DNA of 64,000 nt from Bacteroidota bacterium (GTDB lineage Bacteria > Bacteroidota > Bacteroidia > B-17B0 > Aurantibacillaceae). A program made the translations under genes and the position numbers. Positions 54,512 to 63,898 of the stretch are shown here, piece after piece (positions within the stretch are counted from its first letter, which is position 1; the number at the start of each line of letters is the position of its first letter). The DNA is taken from assembly GCA_963169355.1 (NCBI GenBank), contig CAUJCR010000006.1, positions 156,484 through 220,483 of the forward strand. Reading direction: 5' to 3'. Below the pieces are notes generated by a model, which was given only the letters and a program-made list of their open reading frames with translations, searched no databases and was not told where the DNA came from.

Positions 54512-57500
54512 TTATCCGTGGCAGTTCTTATATTTTTTACCGCTTCCACAAAAACAAGGATCATTTCTTCCAATTTTATTGTCCACACGCACTGGTTGTT
54601 GTTTTGGTTTTTGTTGTGCTTGTTGTTCGCGTGCTTCGTCTTCACTTCTGCTCTCCACCAATTTTTCTTTTGGTTTTTGTTGAACTTGTTCTTGTGTAAA
54701 ACGTGCTTGTTGTAAAGGCGCTCTTTGGTTATTTTCTTCAATTGGAAGTCCGCCTTTCATTAAAAACGAAATAATGTCTTTACTTGTTTGCGCCACCATG
54801 TCGCGGAACAAATTAAACGACTCTAATTTGTAAATTACTAATGGGTCTTTTTGTTCTAATGAAGCATTTTGTACCGATTGTTTTAAATCATCCATCTCAC
54901 GCAAATGTTCTTTCCAAGCATCATCAATCATGGCTAACACCACCGTTTTTTCAAATACCGACACTAACTCTCTTCCTTTAGTATCAAACGATTTTTTAAG
55001 ATTTGCCATCACTTGTATGGCACGTATTCCATCGGTAAATGGTGTTACAATATTTTCAAAATTATTGTTTGGATTCGTGTAAACATCGCGCACTACTGGG
55101 AAAGCAGTTTCGGCAATTTGTGCCGATTTTTCGCGGTAATGTTTTTCGGCTTCTTCAAATAATAATTGAGTAAGGGCTTCTTCTCTTTCCGATTTGAATT
55201 GCTGTTCGGTAATGCTTGGTTCAAAACCAAAATATTTCATGCACTCAAAGGTAAATCCAGAAAAATCTTTGCTTGGTTGATAATCCATCACAATACTTTC
55301 GGCAACCTCGTAAATCATATTCGCAATATCAATGCTAATTCTATCTCCATACAAGGCATTACGACGACGTTTATAAATGACATCACGTTGTGCGTTCATC
55401 ACATCATCGTACTCTATTAAGCGTTTACGAGTTCCAAAGTGATTTTCTTCTACTTTCTTTTGAGCACGTTCAATAGATTTTGAAATCATAGAATGCTGAA
55501 TGACTTCGCCTTCTTGTAATCCCATTCTATCCATTAATCCTGCAATACGTTCGCTACCAAACAAGCGCATTAAATTATCTTCTAACGAAACAAAAAACTG
55601 AGAACTTCCTGGATCTCCCTGACGACCAGCACGACCACGCAACTGTCTATCCACCCGACGAGATTCATGACGTTCGGTACCAATAATTGCTAAACCACCC
55701 GCTTCTTTTACACCAGCACCTAATTTAATATCGGTACCACGACCCGCCATGTTGGTAGCAATAGTTACTGTTCCCGCCTGACCCGCTTCGGCAACAATTT
55801 CTGCTTCTTTGGCATGTAACTTAGCGTTTAACACATTATGTTTAATGCCACGCATTTTAAGCATACGACTTAATAATTCAGAAATATCTACCGTAGTTGT
55901 TCCTATTAATACAGGTCGTCCAGCATTAATGAGTTTAGCGGTTTCTTCAATTACGGCATTATATTTTTCGCGAGTTGTTTTATATACTAGGTCTTGTTCA
56001 TCTTTACGAGCAATAGGCTTATTAGTAGGAATAACCACTACATCTAATTTATAAATATCCCAAAACTCTTGTGCTTCTGTTTCCGCAGTACCTGTCATAC
56101 CAGCTAACTTGTTATACATACGGAAATAGTTTTGTAACGTAATAGTTGCATAGGTTTGTGTAGCGGCTTCAATTTTTACATTTTCTTTTGCCTCTAATGC
56201 TTGGTGTAAGCCATCGCTATAACGACGACCTTCCATAATACGACCTGTTTGTTCATCCACAATTTTAATTTGTCCTTCTTGAATAACGTATTCTTGGTCG
56301 AGTTCAAATAAAGTGTAAGCTTTTAAAAGTTGATTTACGGTATGGATACGTTCACTTTTTACACTAAAGTCACGCATCAATGCTTCTTTTAACTGCGCTT
56401 TTTCTTTTGCATCGGTTACTTTCTTTTCCATTTCAGCAATTTCAGCTCCCACATTCGGAATCACAAAGAAATTAGCATCATCAGATACACCAGTAATTAA
56501 ATCAATTCCTTTATCTTTTAACTCAACCGAGTTATGTTTTTCATCAATTACAAAAAATAACTCTTCATCTATTTTATGCATTTCCTTTTGTTGGTCTTGC
56601 ATGTAATAATTTTCTGTTTTTTGTAATAACACTTTTATACCTGGTTCACTTAAATATTTAATTAAGGCGCCGTTTTTAGGTAATCCTCTATAAGCACGTA
56701 ATAATGGAATACCGGCATCTTTTTCTTTTCCTTCTGCAATTAGTCGTTTAGCATCTGTTAAGCATTGTTGAACGTATGTTTTTTGAACTGCTAATAAACG
56801 TTCTACACGTGGTTTAAACTCTACAAACTCATGTTTATCACCGGTAGGTGTTGGCCCTGAAATAATTAACGGTGTACGTGCATCATCAATTAAAACCGAA
56901 TCCACCTCATCAACAATGGCAAAATTATGTTTACGTTGCACTAAATCAGAAGTGTCGCGCGCCATATTATCACGTAAATAATCAAAACCAAATTCATTAT
57001 TGGTTCCATACGTAATATCTGCTAAATAAGCTTGGCGGCGATTTTCGGTATTTGGTTCGTGCTTGTCAATACAATCTACACTTAAGCCATGAAATTGGAA
57101 TAAAGGGGCATTCCACTCGCTATCACGTTTTGCTAGATAGTTATTTACTGTTACCACATGCACACCTCTGCCAGATAATGCATTTAAAAACACAGGTAAT
57201 GTAGATACTAAGGTTTTACCTTCACCAGTGGCCATTTCAGATATTTTCCCTTGATGTAACACTGTTCCACCAATCAACTGAACATCATAATGCACCATAT
57301 TCCAAAGTACTTCGTTGCCTGCGGCCATCCATTTGTTTTTCCACGCCGCTTGGCTGCCTCTTATTTCAATGTTTTTTTGAGTTTTTGATAATTTAATATC
57401 AAATTCATTGGCGGTAACTACTACTTCCTCATTCTCCGAAAAACGACGTGCGGTATCTTTTAAGATAGCATAAGCTTCTGGAAGTATCTCATTTAATACT

Positions 57501-57805
57501 TCTTCTATTTTTGTTGTAATTTCTTTTTCTAACTTGTCAACTTCTTTGTATAAATCCTCTTTGGTTTCAAGACTCATATCAATTTCATTTTCTACACGAG
57601 CTTTCATCTCTTGAATTTGTGATTGCTCGTTTTTGATAGCGTCTTGAATTTGTTGTTTAAGCACAGTAACTTTTGCACGTATTTCGTCGTTTGACAAAGA
57701 AGCTAGACTAGGATATATTTCTAAAGTTTTGTCAACCAATGGCTGAATAGCTTTAATATCTTTTTCTGATTTGGTTCCAAAAAATTTTTTGAGTAAAGCA
57801 AACAT
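54512..57805 (-). CDS. secA: Preprotein translocase ATPase SecA
   Basis: A 1,097-residue motor for protein export through SecYEG. Visible motifs are the Walker A box [17 protein letters not shown] (~residue 190), the [20 protein letters not shown] helicase box, [14 protein letters not shown] with [36 protein letters not shown], and the C-terminal SEC-C zinc motif ([19 protein letters not shown]). The Bacteroidota insertion around ~330-450 explains the extra ~200 residues over E. coli. It is intact. The leader to the next element upstream (57806-58005) shows no distinct terminator. Confidence 0.97.
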   Translation of the reverse strand: MFALLKKFFGTKSEKDIKAIQPLVDKTLEIYPSLASLSNDEIRAKVTVLKQQIQDAIKNEQSQIQEMKARVENEIDMSLETKEDLYKEVDKLEKEITTKIEEVLNEILPEAYAILKDTARRFSENEEVVVTANEFDIKLSKTQKNIEIRGSQAAWKNKWMAAGNEVLWNMVHYDVQLIGGTVLHQGKISEMATGEGKTLVSTLPVFLNALSGRGVHVVTVNNYLAKRDSEWNAPLFQFHGLSVDCIDKHEPNTENRRQAYLADITYGTNNEFGFDYLRDNMARDTSDLVQRKHNFAIVDEVDSVLIDDARTPLIISGPTPTGDKHEFVEFKPRVERLLAVQKTYVQQCLTDAKRLIAEGKEKDAGIPLLRAYRGLPKNGALIKYLSEPGIKVLLQKTENYYMQDQQKEMHKIDEELFFVIDEKHNSVELKDKGIDLITGVSDDANFFVIPNVGAEIAEMEKKVTDAKEKAQLKEALMRDFSVKSERIHTVNQLLKAYTLFELDQEYVIQEGQIKIVDEQTGRIMEGRRYSDGLHQALEAKENVKIEAATQTYATITLQNYFRMYNKLAGMTGTAETEAQEFWDIYKLDVVVIPTNKPIARKDEQDLVYKTTREKYNAVIEETAKLINAGRPVLIGTTTVDISELLSRMLKMRGIKHNVLNAKLHAKEAEIVAEAGQAGTVTIATNMAGRGTDIKLGAGVKEAGGLAIIGTERHESRRVDRQLRGRAGRQGDPGSSQFFVSLEDNLMRLFGSERIAGLMDRMGLQEGEVIQHSMISKSIERAQKKVEENHFGTRKRLIEYDDVMNAQRDVIYKRRRNALYGDRISIDIANMIYEVAESIVMDYQPSKDFSGFTFECMKYFGFEPSITEQQFKSEREEALTQLLFEEAEKHYREKSAQIAETAFPVVRDVYTNPNNNFENIVTPFTDGIRAIQVMANLKKSFDTKGRELVSVFEKTVVLAMIDDAWKEHLREMDDLKQSVQNASLEQKDPLVIYKLESFNLFRDMVAQTSKDIISFLMKGGLPIEENNQRAPLQQARFTQEQVQQKPKEKLVESRSEDEAREQQAQQKPKQQPVRVDNKIGRNDPCFCGSGKKYKNCHG

Positions 57806-58005
57806 AATTTTATAATAATTTTAAGCGAACGAATGTACGAAAAATACCCGTTCAAAACCGATAAATTTTACTAAATAATTAGGTATAATGATGAGAAACT
57901 AGTAGGATTGTTCCTACTTTCTTTTGTCTTGAAACAACAAAAACAAAAGTTCAAGGCTCTTTAAAATCTTGCTAAAATCATCGTGGTATCAAGCTGATTC
58001 TTTGA
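57806..58005. other. Region upstream of secA
   Basis: Likely holds the secA promoter (a weak TACATTCG -7 box on the minus strand near 57830), then a partial module TCTTTTGTCTTGAAACAACA (57929 onwards) that also ends the 328-bp repeats. No gene is seen. Confidence 0.4.
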
Positions 58006-58332
58006 AAGCGCTTCGCGAACAGCCCAAAGAATCTACACACTTGCCATCGCTTTTGATACCACTCGATTTTTACGCAACATTTTAAAATGCCATAGCAGTA
58101 ACCGGAATAACTTGATAAAAAAAATATACAACAATCCTACCCACAGGCTTTTGAGTGCGAGGACGTCCACGAAAGGTGCGAACTGAAAGTTTCATGGCTT
58201 GCAAGCGCAGGCTAGTGCGACAGATGAAACTTTCTGTTGGCTTTTGTGGGCTCTTTTCTTTTGTTACTTTTCTTTGGAGAAGCAAAGAAAAGTTATGAAG
58301 AATAAAAAAACATCTTCATTTCTTTTGTCTTG
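58006..58332 (-). repeat. ~328-bp dispersed repeat, copy 1
   Basis: Almost identical to 58577-58904 and, over most of its length, to 63587-63889. It has a conserved palindrome (GAAAGTTTCAT ... ATGAAACTTTC around GCTTGCAAGC) and a 10-bp hairpin CTTTTCTTTG-GAGAAG-CAAAGAAAAG. A 67-residue open frame on the minus strand (58082-58285) occurs in two copies but is disrupted or altered in the third, so it is not considered a gene. Strand is assigned only to give orientation. Confidence 0.85.
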
Positions 58333-58363
58333 ATACAAAATTTACAAAAAAATTAAGGCGTAC

Positions 58364-58532
58364 CACCCAAAATATGTACTAGATAATCTATTCCGCCTCG
58401 AAATTTCTTCAAAACAGAACACTTTGTCACTTTTTCTCTTTCAACATAGTGCGTACTATGCTTCAATCGTAAAAGTGTCTGTTTTATTGAACCTTCGATG
58501 CTCATAACGATTTCTAATACATAATTTGGGTT
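58364..58532 (+). repeat. Dispersed structured repeat, 169 bp (copy 3 of 3)
   Basis: Aligns base by base with 49983-50152 but with many substitutions. Terminal repeats are CACCCAAAATATGTACTAG and CTAATACATAATTTGGGTT. The stems are kept by paired changes: CATAGT-GCGT-ACTATG (58445-58460), CACTTTT/AAAAGTG and AAAACAGA/TCTGTTTT. It is inserted between two copies of the 328-bp repeat. Confidence 0.75.
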
Positions 58533-58576
58533 TATAAAATTTCACTAAAATCTGCATATCATCAATCCGATTGTTC

Positions 58577-58904
58577 GAAGCGCTTCGCGAACAGCCCAAA
58601 GAATCTACACACTTGCCATCGCTTTTGATACCACTCGATTTTTACGCAACATTTTAAAATGCCACAGTAGTAACCGGAATAACTTGATAAAAAAAATATA
58701 CAACAATCCTACCCACAGGCTTTTGGGTGCGAGGACGTCCACGAAAGGTGCGAACTGAAAGTTTCATGGCTTGCAAGCGCAGGCTAGTGCGACAAATGAA
58801 ACTTTCTGTTGGCTTTTGTGGGCTCTTTTCTTTTGTTACTTTTCTTTGGAGAAGCAAAGAAAAGTTATGAAGAATAAAAAAACATCTTCATTTCTTTTGT
58901 CTTG
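58577..58904 (-). repeat. ~328-bp dispersed repeat, copy 2
   Basis: Differs from copy 1 by only a few bases over about 328. The corresponding 67-residue minus-strand frame is at 58654-58857. The two copies are directly repeated, ~570 bases apart, in the same orientation. Confidence 0.85.
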
Positions 58905-59270
58905 AAACAACAAAAACAAAAATTCATGGCAGTAACCAGAATAGTTTGATGCAAAGAAAAATTATGAAGAAAAATTCTTAAAAATTTGTAAATTAAAAAA
59001 ATAGTAATAAATTAGCTATGATGAAACTTAATACCACATACCCACATATATATATATATATATATACATCCATGCGGGTTACAGGGCATTAAGCCATTAT
59101 ATAAGAAAGGAGGTAGAGAGCCTCCTATAAAGTAACATACAATTTATACTTTTATGCCAATGCAAAATAATGGTATAAGGTTTTGTAAGCTAAGTGTAGC
59201 TTTCTTGTTCCAAAACAATCTCAGTTCGAGCGAAGTCGAGAACTATTATTTAACAAACAAACTTTATTAA
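58905..59270. other. Non-coding spacer with microsatellite and small hairpins
   Basis: Contains a (TA)n tract of about ten units (59046-59066), a hairpin AGGAGG-TAGAGAG-CCTCCT (59108-59126), a TATGCCA/TGGTATA hairpin around 59153-59176, and a REP-like TTCGAGCGAAGTCGAGAA stretch (59225-59242). A weak TAGCTTTC -7 box near 59196 could start the transcript of the next gene. Confidence 0.5.
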
Positions 59271-60278
59271 TTGAATAAACCTTTATATATTTTTTTATAT
59301 ATACTTGTAATGCTTTTCTGTAAGGTAAATGCACAAACCAACTTAGTGTATAATGGGGATTTCGAGATTTATGATACTTGTCCTACCAACCTTTCAACAC
59401 AAGGAGATTTACAAATTGAACACTGTTTAGGATGGACAGCACCTACTAAACTAGGGACATCTGACTATTTTAATGTTTGTAATAATATGGGGACTACATT
59501 GGCTGGCATTCCTAAAAACTTACTAGGTTATCAATCTGTATATAACGGATTTGGTTATGGTGGATTCTTAGCTTGTGTTGTAGATTCTACAAATGATTCT
59601 ACTATCGCTCCAAATGGTATCTATATATATAGAGAGTATTTGCAATCTAAATTACAGCAAACATTGATATCAGGCAAGTCATATCATCTTAGTTTTTACG
59701 TAAATGCAAGTAATGAGAATACACACAGTTTAATTCATATTGGTGCACTTTTAAGTAGTCAAAATTATATTGCTAATAATTTTGCTCCAATATATGCAAA
59801 TCCTCAAATTAAATATAATGCTGGGTTTTTAAAGGATACTTTAAATTGGATAAAAATTGAAGGCGATATTGTTGCAAATGGAGATGAAGAATATTTAACT
59901 ATAGGTTATTTTGAAAACAGTACTCAGGATACATTGAATAATCATTATGATCCATGGAATCCATATTGGAGTATAGTTTCTTATTATTATGTTGATGGAG
60001 TATCGCTAACAGAAAATCCTTGTCAACAAAATTTTCCAAATATTTTTACTCCAAATAATGATTTTATTAATGATGTATTAAAGTTTGATATTTGTTTTCC
60101 TATTTTAAAAACAACAATATTTAATAGGTGGGGAAATATGATTTTTGAAACTGAAAAGACAGACTATTATTGGGACGGCAGAACTACAAGTGGCGAAAAT
60201 TGCGCAGATGGAATCTATTACTACGTATTGCATACAGAAGAAAAGTCATTTAAAGGTTTTGTTCAATTAGTAAGATAA
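59271..60278 (+). CDS. T9SS cargo protein with gliding-motility-type C-terminal (CHU_C) domain
   Basis: A 335-residue secreted protein read from a TTG start. No suitable ATG exists: the first internal Met (residue 14) would destroy the signal peptide MNKPLYIFLYILVMLFCKVNAQ. The N-terminal mature region (LVYNGDFEIYDTCPTNL ... GWTAPT) resembles a carbohydrate-binding-like beta-sandwich. The last ~85 residues are the CHU_C/gliding-motility C-terminal domain: PNIFTPNNDFINDVLKFDICFPILKTTIFNRWGNMIFETEKTDYYWDGRTTSGENCADGIYYYVLHTEEKSFKGFVQLVR. This is the type B sorting signal. Fourteen bases before the next gene, probably in the same transcript. Function beyond secretion is unknown. Confidence 0.82.
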   Translation: MNKPLYIFLYILVMLFCKVNAQTNLVYNGDFEIYDTCPTNLSTQGDLQIEHCLGWTAPTKLGTSDYFNVCNNMGTTLAGIPKNLLGYQSVYNGFGYGGFLACVVDSTNDSTIAPNGIYIYREYLQSKLQQTLISGKSYHLSFYVNASNENTHSLIHIGALLSSQNYIANNFAPIYANPQIKYNAGFLKDTLNWIKIEGDIVANGDEEYLTIGYFENSTQDTLNNHYDPWNPYWSIVSYYYVDGVSLTENPCQQNFPNIFTPNNDFINDVLKFDICFPILKTTIFNRWGNMIFETEKTDYYWDGRTTSGENCADGIYYYVLHTEEKSFKGFVQLVR

Positions 60279-60291
60279 AACTAATTGATTT

Positions 60292-63200
60292 ATGAAAAAT
60301 AAAATATCAACAATTATCGCATTTGCATGTGCTTTAAACGCAAATGCTCAATCAAACCAAACTGGGAATCCACCTTCTAATAATGTAAATGCACAAGCAA
60401 AGGCTGCTTGGTATCGTGGTGGCAATTTTCCAATTGGAACTAATCCTACTGGTGCAAATATCTTCGGCACAATGTGGAACAGCCCCATATATACGGTAAC
60501 GAATGGTATCAATCGCACACGTTTAAACGGCAATTTAATCACACCAATATTTGGAGTTAACCAAAATGTGAGTGGTTATTTTGGGATAGATCCTAACGGA
60601 TACTTTAGTACCAACAGTCCAATGAGTATGTTGCATTTACATAGCTCCAATGTACCTGTGTTTACAACAGGTTGGCGCCGTTGGATGAAAACAGGAATGC
60701 TAGTAGAAGAAAATAGTGATGGCATGTATGTAGGATTAAAAACAGAACAATTTACAAATCAGAGCGATGCAATAATTAATTGGTATGATGATGCTGCAGG
60801 TGGAGGGCCAGATAAATTACGGTTTATATTTACCGAGTCAACGCCTTCTGGAAATGGTATTGGCACCAACCCAAGAAATGGTAAGGGACTTAATGGTTAT
60901 GAATATATGCGTATGCAATCATACCCTTCATTAAATAGTACAGGTTTTCCAGTAGGGCATATTGGCATAGGCCCATTATTTAGTACCTCGGTAGCCAGTT
61001 CTCCAAAATCACGAATACATAGTCATACCGAAGATTGGTTTGAAAATTATTTTCAATTTTCAAACGAAAATTACAGTGGTATAGGAGCATTTGATGGTTT
61101 AAAAGTAGGAACAGGCGGTTATTTTAATAATCCTGACCGAAGTGGCCATGCCTATATTTATAATCAAGAAAATCGCAGTATTTTATTAAGTACAAATCAT
61201 GAGGCACCAAGTTCCGTGCACTCAAGCTCAACCAATGCTCAAAATACAGGCGAGCGAGTTCGTATAACAAGTATAGGAGCACCAACCAATCTTAATAATA
61301 GTGGTAATGCACCGTTTGGTGTATGGAATCCAGGAGGTATTGCCAATCAAGATGTAACCCGTGTAGCCATTAGTCATAACCCTGCAACACCAGTAACTCG
61401 TCCATTAGCCTTATTACATTTAGGTTATAACACGGGTTCAATATTAAACCCAACAACTACCGATGGATGGCGCTCATGGATGGATGTAGGAACATTTATA
61501 TCACAAGGTACCGATAACATGTACATAGGTTTAAAAAATGAGAATGGTGTACTTGGCGATAGGCAAGATGCGGTTATATCATTTGGAGATAACTATACCA
61601 ATGTATTACCAGGGTTTAATATAGCACCTGATAAATTACGAATTATATTTACCTCTCCAGCAGCAGGACAGCCATTTCCAGGACCAGGAGCTATGAGTAC
61701 ACAAAATGGTTTAGAGTTTGTACGCTACGTGCCGTTTCATAATACAAGCTTAGGCGTAAACGATCCTCGCACAGGCTTTGGCGATTTTGAGAGTTTAACA
61801 CCAGTAGGTACAATTAATCCAGGAAACACCATCGAAATTAATTCGATTATGAATGGTTATAATGCTAATGCTGATACTAGCGTAACGGGTTCATACCTTG
61901 GTAGTACAGGAGCATCGGGCTTACGTTTTAGAGATTTAACCAGTAATAGTAATATAGTTAGCGATAGTGTAGCAAAGCTAGTAGGCATAGATGTAGATAA
62001 AGTACTTTCGGTAGATAGCTTAGGAAATGTAGTGCTAATAAGAAACGGAGCAGGCAGCGGTGCTGATATAGGTAATGCTTGCGGTGATAGCATTAAAAAA
62101 CCAATGACGTCAAATTGGGAAATACCAACCAATAATTTTAATTACCGTTTTATTGCACCAGCAGGTACAAACCCATGGGGAACTAATTATGTTGGTATTG
62201 GAACTACTTGTGCGCCAACTGCAAACCTTGATATTTTGTCTCCGTTTACGTTAAATAATCCAAATGCAGTAACTGCCATAAACGTTGCACAATCAAATTT
62301 AGGGAGTAGTAGCACTTATTCGGGTATTGCTATAGGAGTTACCTCAGATGTAAAATCATTAAATAAAAATAATATTGGAGTAGCAGCAACCGCACGTAAT
62401 GCAACTTATAACTATGGAGTTTATAGCACAGCAAACGCAAAAGATTCAGTTACATCCAATCAACGAAATGTAGGTGTTTATGCTGAAGCCTCAAAAGCAC
62501 CTCAAAATTTTGCAATGAGAGGAAGAGCGGTTTCAAATACTGGTTCTTCATCTGGACTAACGATGGGAGGATGGTTTAGTGCTGAAAATAGCCAAACACG
62601 TATTGGAGTAATGGGTGATATAAATGGAGCGCAGTTTAACTTACCTACATTATTTCCTAATAATCATGCTATTGGCGTGTATGGATATAATCCCTCAATT
62701 AGTACTACAGACTATGCTGGATATTTTGAAGGCAAAGTGAATATAAATGGCTTATTAACAGTTTCTGGAGTTCCTTATCCATCAGACGCTACTTTAAAAA
62801 CAAACATCAATGACATTTCAAATGCAACTGAAATTTTGAATCAAATTGAAGCCAAATCATTTTATTATGACACAACGAATGCGAATGGTATGAGGTTTTC
62901 TAGCCAAAAGCAATATGGCGTAATCGCACAGCAAATAGAAACAGTTTTACCCGAGTTAGTTTCAAATAATTACAAACCAGCGATGGTAGATTCGGTTGGT
63001 ACTGTTGTTTATGCAGCTAAATCATATAAAACAGTAAATTATAATGCATTTATTGGTTTATTAATAAAAGCCAATCAAGAGCAACAAGCTAAAATTGATA
63101 GTTTAACAACTAAGTTAAATTCAAAGGATAGCATACAAGATGCTCGCTTAGCAGCTTTAGAAGCTGCCATTGCCACTTGTTGTTCTAATAACAGTGCAAA

Positions 63201-63522
63201 AACAGCAAATAATACTGGCTCATCAGTATTAAACCAAATGGATGTAGAGTTGAGCGATAAAGATGCTATTGTATTAAATCAAAATGTACCAAATCCGTTT
63301 GCTGAGCAAACAACCATTACTTACAATGTACCAAGTAGTGTAGGCAAAGCGCAATTATTATTTTATAATAGCGCAGGGCAAATTATACAAACTGTAGATA
63401 TTAAAACAAGAGGCAAAGGCAAGGTAAATGTATTTGCTGCCGATTTATCAAGCGGTATGTATCATTACACTTTAGTAGCCGATGGCCAAGTAGTGGATAG
63501 TAAAAAAATGGTAAGAGAGTAA
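60292..63522 (+). CDS. T9SS cargo protein with S74 (chaperone of endosialidase) domain and type A sorting domain
   Basis: A 1,076-residue protein: signal peptide (ending ALNANAQ), then two related long segments (~105-215 and ~360-480; both contain LLHL, GWR.WM, NMY/GMYVGLK, DAVI and PDKLR.IFT blocks), and a middle region. The Peptidase_S74/endosialidase-chaperone domain is ~828-960 (YPSDATLKTNINDI, with Ser831 and Lys836, then QYGVIAQQIETVLPELV and YNAFIGLLIKANQEQQAKIDSL). After a coiled segment, the last ~90 residues are a type A T9SS sorting domain (LNQNVPNPFAEQTTITYNVP ... SGMYHYTLVADGQVVDSKKMVRE). In phage proteins S74 cuts itself off at the Ser; here that would remove the sorting signal (see findings). 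Role likely a fibre-like adhesin, but unproven. Confidence 0.88.
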   Translation: MKNKISTIIAFACALNANAQSNQTGNPPSNNVNAQAKAAWYRGGNFPIGTNPTGANIFGTMWNSPIYTVTNGINRTRLNGNLITPIFGVNQNVSGYFGIDPNGYFSTNSPMSMLHLHSSNVPVFTTGWRRWMKTGMLVEENSDGMYVGLKTEQFTNQSDAIINWYDDAAGGGPDKLRFIFTESTPSGNGIGTNPRNGKGLNGYEYMRMQSYPSLNSTGFPVGHIGIGPLFSTSVASSPKSRIHSHTEDWFENYFQFSNENYSGIGAFDGLKVGTGGYFNNPDRSGHAYIYNQENRSILLSTNHEAPSSVHSSSTNAQNTGERVRITSIGAPTNLNNSGNAPFGVWNPGGIANQDVTRVAISHNPATPVTRPLALLHLGYNTGSILNPTTTDGWRSWMDVGTFISQGTDNMYIGLKNENGVLGDRQDAVISFGDNYTNVLPGFNIAPDKLRIIFTSPAAGQPFPGPGAMSTQNGLEFVRYVPFHNTSLGVNDPRTGFGDFESLTPVGTINPGNTIEINSIMNGYNANADTSVTGSYLGSTGASGLRFRDLTSNSNIVSDSVAKLVGIDVDKVLSVDSLGNVVLIRNGAGSGADIGNACGDSIKKPMTSNWEIPTNNFNYRFIAPAGTNPWGTNYVGIGTTCAPTANLDILSPFTLNNPNAVTAINVAQSNLGSSSTYSGIAIGVTSDVKSLNKNNIGVAATARNATYNYGVYSTANAKDSVTSNQRNVGVYAEASKAPQNFAMRGRAVSNTGSSSGLTMGGWFSAENSQTRIGVMGDINGAQFNLPTLFPNNHAIGVYGYNPSISTTDYAGYFEGKVNINGLLTVSGVPYPSDATLKTNINDISNATEILNQIEAKSFYYDTTNANGMRFSSQKQYGVIAQQIETVLPELVSNNYKPAMVDSVGTVVYAAKSYKTVNYNAFIGLLIKANQEQQAKIDSLTTKLNSKDSIQDARLAALEAAIATCCSNNSAKTANNTGSSVLNQMDVELSDKDAIVLNQNVPNPFAEQTTITYNVPSSVGKAQLLFYNSAGQIIQTVDIKTRGKGKVNVFAADLSSGMYHYTLVADGQVVDSKKMVRE

Positions 63523-63545
63523 ACACTGTTTATAATTTACCCCAA

Positions 63546-63580
63546 TAAAAAAACCGTAGTGAATAGCTGCGGTTTTTTTG
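63546..63580 (+). terminator. Terminator after the S74/T9SS gene
   Basis: CCGTAGT / GCTGCGG stem with two G-T pairs between an A-run and a run of seven T, 25 bases after the stop codon. Confidence 0.8.
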
Positions 63581-63586
63581 TTTTTG

Positions 63587-63889
63587 TTGCCATCGCTTTT
63601 GATACCACTCAATTTTTACGCAACATTTTAAGATGTCATGGCAGTAACCGGAAAAGCTTGAAGTGATAAAGGTTTAAAAGTCAATCTTACCCACAGGCTT
63701 TTGAGTGTGAGGACGTCCACGAAAGGTGCGAACTGAAAGTTTCATGGCTTGCAAGCGCAGGCTAGTGCGACAAATGAAACTTTCTGTTGGCTTTTGTGGG
63801 CTCTTTTCTTTTGCTACTTTTCTTTGGAGAAGCAAAGAAAAGTTATGAAGAGTAAAAAAAGATCTTCATTTCTTTTGTCTTGAAACAAC
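63587..63889 (-). repeat. ~328-bp dispersed repeat, copy 3 (partial, diverged)
   Basis: Matches copies 1 and 2 from TGCCATCGCTTTTGATACC through the palindrome and the CTTTTCTTTG hairpin to TCTTTTGTCTTGAAACAACA. It lacks the first ~35 bases and has a diverged stretch around 63650-63690. Confidence 0.8.
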
Positions 63890-63898
63890 AAGAACAAT

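Noticed and set aside
54457..54741. A 94-residue Lys/Asn-rich minus-strand frame at the secA end.
   Set aside because: It is an out-of-frame reading of the Gln/Lys-rich SecA C-terminal linker.
58082..58857. Two identical-looking 67-residue open frames on the minus strand.
   Set aside because: They lie within copies of a hairpin-rich dispersed repeat. The third copy (63.6 kb) does not keep the frame, and there is no recognised domain.
57900..59250. A CRISPR array, because of several repeats in a gene-free stretch.
   Set aside because: Repeats are long (~328 and ~170 bp), few, and not separated by equal short spacers. No cas genes are present.
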